Assembly: GCF_900107395.1 (NCBI RefSeq)
Contig: NZ_FNPW01000023.1
Location: 1 to 64,000 of the forward strand
DNA: 64,000 nt
Direction: 5' to 3'
Source of the DNA: Pseudomonas sp. NFIX28
GTDB lineage: Bacteria > Pseudomonadota > Gammaproteobacteria > Pseudomonadales > Pseudomonadaceae
The position numbers and the translations under genes were made by a program. The notes beneath the pieces are model-generated. The model saw only the letters and a list, made by a program, of their open reading frames with translations, did no database searches and was not told the DNA's origin. Below, one piece after another: positions 59,659 to 64,000 of the stretch. Every line of letters starts with the position of its first letter. Within the stretch, counting starts at the first letter, position 1.

Positions 59659-60810
59659 ATGAGTGAATCGTTTGCCTATATTACGAAAACATCCACTTAT
59701 ATGCCGGGAGAGGCAGTGGATAACGATACGATGGAAAGCATTCTCGGGTATGTGGGTGGGCGACCTTCACGGTCTCGGCAAGTAGTGCTGCGTAATAACG
59801 GAATCAAGCAACGCTACTATGTGCTGGACCCGCAGACCGGTATTCCGCGTTTCACTAACGCGCAAATAACCGCCGAGGCCATCAAGGGCCTGGTGGGCGA
59901 CGGTTTTACCCTGGACTCCATGCAATGCCTGTCCACCGGCACCACCTTGCCCGACCAGTTGATGCCCAACCATGGCGTGATGGTGCATGGCGAGCTGGGC
60001 AACAAGCCGTGCGAAGTGGTGTCCACGGCGGGTATCTGCCTGGCCGGCCTGACGGCGTTGAAATACGCCTACCTGTCGGTGCTCTCGGGGGCCAGCAGCA
60101 ATGCCGTGGCCACCGCCTCGGAAGTGCTGTCGCCGGTGCTGCATGCGCGTAATTTCGATGCGGAAAACGAGGCGCTGGTGGCCCAGTTGGCGGCCCGTCC
60201 GGAAATCGCCTTCGAGAAAGACTTCCTGCGCTGGATGCTGTCCGACGGCGCCGGGGCCTTCCTGATCGAGAACCAGCCGCGCGCCGGCAGCCTGTCGCTG
60301 CGTATCGACTGGGTCGACATCTTCTCCTACGCCAACGAATTGCCGACCTGCATGTACGCCGGTGCGGAAAAGGCCGAAGACGACAGCCTGACCGGCTGGA
60401 AGCTGCTGACGCCGGAGCAATGGGCTGCGCGCTCGATCTTCGCGATCAAGCAGGACGTGCGGCTGCTGAACGAGAACGTGGTGAAGTACACCCTCGGCCG
60501 GCCGCTGAAGGAAGTGATGATCAAGCACAACCTGTCGCCGGAATCCATCGACTGGTTCCTGCCGCACATGTCGTCGGAATACTTCCGCAAGCCGATCGCC
60601 GAGTGCCTGGAAAACACCGAAATGGCGATTCCCCAGGAGCGCTGGTACACCAACCTGTCCGAGCGCGGCAACACCGGCGCGGCGTCGATCTACATCATGG
60701 TCCACGAACTGCTGGAGTCCGGCCGCCTGCACAAGGGCCAGCGCGTGCTGTGCTTCGTCCCGGAAAGCGGGCGCTTCTCCGGTGGCTTCATGCACCTGAC
60801 GGCGGTCTGA
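59659..60810 (+). CDS. darB: Dialkylresorcinol ketosynthase/cyclase DarB (KAS III-like)
   Basis: 383 residues. A ketosynthase III-like fold has catalytic Cys127 (STAGICLAGLTAL), His303 (LPHMSSEYF) and Asn338 (ERGNTGAAS). DarB condenses two fatty-acid-derived units head to head and cyclises them to a 1,3-cyclohexanedione. The ATG at 59659 follows an AAAGAG site; an earlier ATG at 59635 overlaps darA. In P. chlororaphis the product of this set is 2-hexyl-5-propylresorcinol. Confidence 0.9.
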   Translation: MSESFAYITKTSTYMPGEAVDNDTMESILGYVGGRPSRSRQVVLRNNGIKQRYYVLDPQTGIPRFTNAQITAEAIKGLVGDGFTLDSMQCLSTGTTLPDQLMPNHGVMVHGELGNKPCEVVSTAGICLAGLTALKYAYLSVLSGASSNAVATASEVLSPVLHARNFDAENEALVAQLAARPEIAFEKDFLRWMLSDGAGAFLIENQPRAGSLSLRIDWVDIFSYANELPTCMYAGAEKAEDDSLTGWKLLTPEQWAARSIFAIKQDVRLLNENVVKYTLGRPLKEVMIKHNLSPESIDWFLPHMSSEYFRKPIAECLENTEMAIPQERWYTNLSERGNTGAASIYIMVHELLESGRLHKGQRVLCFVPESGRFSGGFMHLTAV

Positions 60811-60896
60811 CGCGCCAGGCCTGGCGCAATAACCCGGTGGCCGGCGCGGGTCGGCCACTGTTTCGTTTGTATGCATCCAACTGCAAGGGAATGACT

Positions 60897-61148
60897 ATGG
60901 AAACGCTCGAACAACGTGTGAAAAGAGTGGTGGCGACCGAACTGGCCGTCGAACTGGCGCAGATCGGCAACCAGGACTCGTTCGTCGAGAACCTGGGCGC
61001 CGACTCGCTGGCCCGGGTGGAACTGGTGTCGGCCCTGGAGGCCGAGTTCGACCTGACCATCCCGGACGATGAAGCCGATGGCCTGCAGACCGTGCAGCAG
61101 GTGATCGACTACGTCCTTCAAGCCAATGAGCAAGCCGTCCCGGCCTGA
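60897..61148 (+). CDS. darC: Acyl carrier protein DarC of the dar operon
   Basis: 83 residues. The phosphopantetheine site is Ser37 in LGADSLARVEL, and the acidic helices are typical of ACP. AAGGGA lies 6 bases before the ATG at 60897; the ATG at 60891 is too close to it. It carries the acyl chain for DarB. It ends the operon and is convergent with inhA. No darS or darR genes adjoin. Confidence 0.9.
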   Translation: METLEQRVKRVVATELAVELAQIGNQDSFVENLGADSLARVELVSALEAEFDLTIPDDEADGLQTVQQVIDYVLQANEQAVPA

Positions 61149-61163
61149 CATTGGCGCACCGAA

Positions 61164-61211
61164 GATGCGGCCAGGGCTCAGCTGGCCGATAAGGTTGCCC
61201 TGGTCCGCATC
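61164..61211. terminator. Hairpin between convergent darC and inhA
   Basis: GATGCGG then CAGGGC (61164-61176) pairs with GCCCTG then CCGCATC (61196-61211), with small internal mismatches. It could end both genes; T runs are short. Confidence 0.5.
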
Positions 61212-61243
61212 TTGCCTTTCCTCGCGCTTTTGCAAGCGTCGCT

Positions 61244-61930
61244 TCAGGCCTGCCGCCACCGGGCCACGACCCGCTCGACTATCTCGCCGCGCTGCCGGAT
61301 GGAATTCGCCGCCAACTGCCGTGCCTGCTCCACCACCGCTTTGGGTGCTGTTTGTGGGCTACCCGCCGCGAAAGGCGGAGCCGGGGCGTATTCCAGCTGC
61401 AACTGGACCCGCTGCGCCGTCGCCGCATCGAACAGTTCGCCAACCAGGGTCAGGGCAAAATCGATACCGGCGGTAATCCCGCCGCCGCTCAACACATTGC
61501 CGTCGCGCACCACGCGTTCCTGTACCGCGATCGCCCCCAGCGCCTCCAGCAAGTGGTGGTAGGCCCAATGGGTGGTGGCGCGCTTGCCCCGCAGCAGCCC
61601 GGCGGCGCCGAGCACCAGGGAGCCGGTGCACACCGAAGTGACATAACGCGCCTGCGCCGCCTGGCGACGGATGAAGTCGAGGGTCTGCGCGTCTTCCATC
61701 AACGGCCCGACACCCGAGCCACCGGGGATGCAGATCACATCCAGTTGTGGGCAGTCGGCGAAGCTGGTGGTGGCCTGCAGCACCAGGCCGGTGCTGGCGG
61801 TGACCGCCTCGCGCGTCTTCCAGACCAGATGCACCTGCACATCCGGCAGCGACGCGAGCACATCGTAGGGGCCGGTCAGGTCGAGTTGCTGGACATTGGG
61901 GAACAACAGGAAACCGATCTGCAGCGTCAT
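61244..61930 (-). CDS. inhA: Isonitrile (isocyanide) hydratase, DJ-1/PfpI family
   Basis: 228 residues, the known length. QIGFLLFPNVQQLDLTGPYD, VICIPGGSGVG and the nucleophile Cys101 in VTSVCTGSLVLGAAGLL match isonitrile hydratase of P. putida and P. fluorescens. It hydrates isocyanides to N-substituted formamides. GGGAG precedes the ATG. It is divergent from the GlxA-type regulator, a common pairing. Confidence 0.92.
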   Translation of the reverse strand: MTLQIGFLLFPNVQQLDLTGPYDVLASLPDVQVHLVWKTREAVTASTGLVLQATTSFADCPQLDVICIPGGSGVGPLMEDAQTLDFIRRQAAQARYVTSVCTGSLVLGAAGLLRGKRATTHWAYHHLLEALGAIAVQERVVRDGNVLSGGGITAGIDFALTLVGELFDAATAQRVQLQLEYAPAPPFAAGSPQTAPKAVVEQARQLAANSIRQRGEIVERVVARWRQA

Positions 61931-62042
61931 GGGTATCTCCCTTGGAAAGTCGAAGGTGTCCGCAGCTGTGCGGCTGGACGATTCGACTCTAGCGCCCTAG
62001 GCTTTGGCGAATACGCCAACCTGCCCACGATTTACGCCAATC

Positions 62043-63035
62043 ATGTCCCAGACCGCCAGAACCGTTCATGTACTGACTTTCGCCAACGCCCAGGTGCTCG
62101 ACGTCACCGGCCCGTTGCAGGTGTTTGCCTCGGCCAACGACCTGGCGCGGCAGAAAGGCTTGCCGCCACCTTATGTGGTGAACGTGATCGCCGCGGGCGA
62201 CGGGCCGGTGACCACCTCGGCCGGGCTGGCGCTGCTGGCCGAGCCCTTGCCGGCGCCGGGCACGCCCTGCGACACGCTGGTTATCGCCGGTGGCTGGGGC
62301 GTGTACGCCGCGGCCGAAGACCCGGCGCTGGTGGCCTGGGTTCGCCAGCAGGCCGCATCGGCGCGGCGGGTGGCGTCGGTGTGCACCGGAGCCTTTCTGC
62401 TGGCTGCCAGCGGCTGGCTCGACGGGCGCCGGGTGGTCACCCACTGGACCCGCTGCGAGCAACTGGCACGGCAATATCCGCAGCTGCGGGTGGAGGCCAA
62501 CCCGATCTTCATCAACGAGGGGCCGGTCTGGACCTCGGCCGGCGTCACCGCCGGTATCGACCTGGCCCTGGCCCTGGTCGAGGCGGACCTGGGGCATGCC
62601 ACGGCGCTGGACGTGGCCCGGCAGCTGGTGGTGTTCCTCAAGCGCCCGGGCGGCCAGTCGCAGTTCAGCGCGACCCTGGCCCTGCAAAAACAGGGCAGCC
62701 GCTTCGACGACCTGCACGCCTGGATCGCCGAAAACCTCGGTCGCGACCTGAACCTCCCGGCCCTGGCCGAGCGAGCCGGCATGAGCGAGCGCAGTTTCGT
62801 GCGCCACTACCGCGCCGACACCGGCCAGACCCCGGCCCGGGCCATCGAGCAAATCCGCGTGGAAAACGCCCGGCGCCTGCTCGGCGACAGCTGCGTGCCC
62901 ATCAAGCGCATCGCCGTGCAATGCGGCTTCGGCAGCGAAGAAACCCTGCGCCGCAGCTTCCTGCGGGCCATGGGCGTGACGCCACAGGCGTATCGGGAGC
63001 GCTTTTCGCCGGAGGGGCAGAGGGCGGCGCCGTGA
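62043..63035 (+). CDS. GlxA-type transcriptional regulator (DJ-1/PfpI domain plus AraC HTH)
   Basis: 330 residues. An N-terminal DJ-1/PfpI-like domain (VHVLTFANAQVLDVTGPLQV, with VASVCTGAFLLAASGWL keeping a Cys) is followed by an AraC double helix-turn-helix (LNLPALAERAGMSERSFVRH, then IKRIAVQCGFGSEETLRRSF). The ATG at 62043 is preferred over a TTG at 62004. It probably regulates the divergent inhA; the 112 bases between them form the shared promoter. Confidence 0.9.
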   Translation: MSQTARTVHVLTFANAQVLDVTGPLQVFASANDLARQKGLPPPYVVNVIAAGDGPVTTSAGLALLAEPLPAPGTPCDTLVIAGGWGVYAAAEDPALVAWVRQQAASARRVASVCTGAFLLAASGWLDGRRVVTHWTRCEQLARQYPQLRVEANPIFINEGPVWTSAGVTAGIDLALALVEADLGHATALDVARQLVVFLKRPGGQSQFSATLALQKQGSRFDDLHAWIAENLGRDLNLPALAERAGMSERSFVRHYRADTGQTPARAIEQIRVENARRLLGDSCVPIKRIAVQCGFGSEETLRRSFLRAMGVTPQAYRERFSPEGQRAAP

Positions 63036-63133
63036 GCGGGCCCATGGGTTGTCAGTAACCAGCACGCAGTACGAGCAAGGGCGGATTTCTGGTTATCAGG
63101 TTGCAAGAAACCCTCACCCGAAAGGGGCCGTGG

Positions 63134-64000
63134 TCAGCTAGTGGTTTGCAGCAGTTCCAGCAACGCCTGCAAGGTGGCGTGCGGTGCTTCCTGCGGCACG
63201 TTGTGGCCGATGCCGGGCAAGACCCGGCGCTGGTAAGGGCCGGTGAACAGGCCGATGTCTTCATCTTCTTCGCTCGCCGGGCCGACCCCGTCGGCGCCGC
63301 CGCACAGTGAAATGGTCGGCACGCGGATCGGCGGCTGCCGCGCCAGGGCCTGTTCGATGGGTTCCAGGCTTGGGTCGCCTGGGGCGTACATGAAGCGATG
63401 CCGGTAGGAATGGATCACCACTTCGACGAAGTCCGGGTTGTCGAACGACGGTGCGCTGAGGTCGTAGAGTTCGCCACCGCGATCCCAGGTCGGCGACCAC
63501 AGTTGCCACAGCAGTTTGCACAGTTCGCGGCGGTTGGCGGTCAGGCCGTCCAACCCGCGTTGGGTGTGGAAATAGTACTGATACCAGAGCCGGTGCTCGG
63601 TCTCGGGCGGCCGCGGTTGGGTCGAGCGGGCGATGTCCTGGATGTTGTAGCCGTCGGCGCTCACCAGGCAGCGCACCCGCTCCGGCCACAGGGCGGCGAC
63701 TATGCAGGCGGCGCGACCGCCCCAGTCGAAACCGGCGAGGGCGGCCTGGGGCAGATTCAAGGCATCCATCAGGTCCAGCAGGTCCTGGGCCAGTGCCGCC
63801 TGTTGCCCGGAACGCAGGATGTCCGGGCTGGCGAAACGGGTCGGGCCGTAGCCGCGCAGGTACGGCACGATCACCCGATAGCCGCGCATCGCCAGCTCGG
63901 GGGCGATCTCGTCGTAGCCGCGAGGATCGTAGGGAAAACCATGCAGCAAGATCACCGGCTCGCCGTCGGCGGGGCCGTGGTGTTCGTAGGCGATGTGCAG
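63134..64000 (-). CDS. Alpha/beta hydrolase with Asp nucleophile, 5' end beyond the window
   Basis: At least 289 residues are visible and the frame is still open at 64000 (LHIAYEHHGPADGEPVILLH). HGFPYDPRGYDE is the oxyanion-side motif. The nucleophile elbow is GFDWGGRA, with Asp rather than Ser, as in epoxide hydrolases and haloalkane dehalogenases. The catalytic His lies in PGIGHNVPQEAP. The enzyme opens an epoxide or a carbon-halogen bond, or acts on a related substrate (inference). Its start codon is outside the window. Confidence 0.85.
   Translation of the reverse strand: MHIAYEHHGPADGEPVILLHGFPYDPRGYDEIAPELAMRGYRVIVPYLRGYGPTRFASPDILRSGQQAALAQDLLDLMDALNLPQAALAGFDWGGRAACIVAALWPERVRCLVSADGYNIQDIARSTQPRPPETEHRLWYQYYFHTQRGLDGLTANRRELCKLLWQLWSPTWDRGGELYDLSAPSFDNPDFVEVVIHSYRHRFMYAPGDPSLEPIEQALARQPPIRVPTISLCGGADGVGPASEEDEDIGLFTGPYQRRVLPGIGHNVPQEAPHATLQALLELLQTTS

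Overview
The window is a GC-rich chromosomal segment of a Pseudomonas, most likely of the P. fluorescens / P. chlororaphis / P. protegens lineage. The evidence is a Pseudomonas 5S rRNA 3' end at the left edge, an rsmX-type Gac/Rsm small RNA, a dialkylresorcinol (dar) gene set, isonitrile hydratase, an Aer-type aerotaxis receptor, a quinohemoprotein amine dehydrogenase locus with a close-to-P. putida gamma subunit, and several copies of the REP palindrome with core GTAGGAGCGAGGCTTGCCCG. The species call is inference.

Layout. 1-93: end of an rRNA operon and its terminator. 0.3-3.4 kb: a luciferase-like oxidoreductase divergent from a stand-alone penicillin-binding protein 2 gene. 3.4-12.2 kb: a catabolic region built from two related LysR/MHS-transporter modules, each with the same promoter-operator (TTGACT-N17-GATAAA). 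The first module drives a class II aldolase and a GhrA-like 2-hydroxyacid dehydrogenase. The second drives an M20 amidohydrolase and an acetylpolyamine-amidohydrolase-like deacetylase. 12.5-14.1 kb: an exported isochorismatase-like hydrolase with a LysR gene.

14.2-31.2 kb: an adhesion and c-di-GMP island. It holds a RocR-like EAL response regulator, a RocA-like LuxR response regulator and a RocS-like BvgS-type hybrid kinase. These are followed by an AT-rich DUF1120 chaperone-usher pilus operon, a large autotransporter, a second RocR paralogue and a receiver-only protein with Asn at the phosphosite. A motif close to TTGGGAAATTTCCTACA lies upstream of both rocR genes, the pilus operon and the autotransporter, and again in a relic downstream of a periplasmic carbonic anhydrase. 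I propose it as the operator of this island.

31.3-36.3 kb: two envelope lipoproteins, an outer-membrane barrel, a small protein behind a structured, terminator-bearing leader, and a 461-residue LysM-like protein with a Gly-rich membrane C-terminus coupled to two paralogous small membrane proteins (candidate effector and immunity proteins). 36.8-55.6 kb: a split quinohemoprotein amine dehydrogenase (qhp/pea) locus. A sigma-54 activator, the ABC exporter QhpF, the protease QhpE and the monooxygenase QhpG come first. A YtcJ-like amidohydrolase and a phenylacetaldehyde-dehydrogenase-like gene with a clear sigma-54 promoter follow. After an insert of unrelated genes (MliC-like, hemerythrin, aer, DUF1090-like, HAD) come qhpA-qhpD-qhpC-qhpB. 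Together these would oxidise amines in the periplasm and pass the aldehyde to the ALDH.

55.7-64 kb: an LprI-like inhibitor; a SRPBCC-ArsR-kinase operon; rsmX; a perfect lux-box-like palindrome upstream of darA-darB-darC; isonitrile hydratase divergent from a GlxA/AraC regulator; and an alpha/beta hydrolase cut by the right edge.
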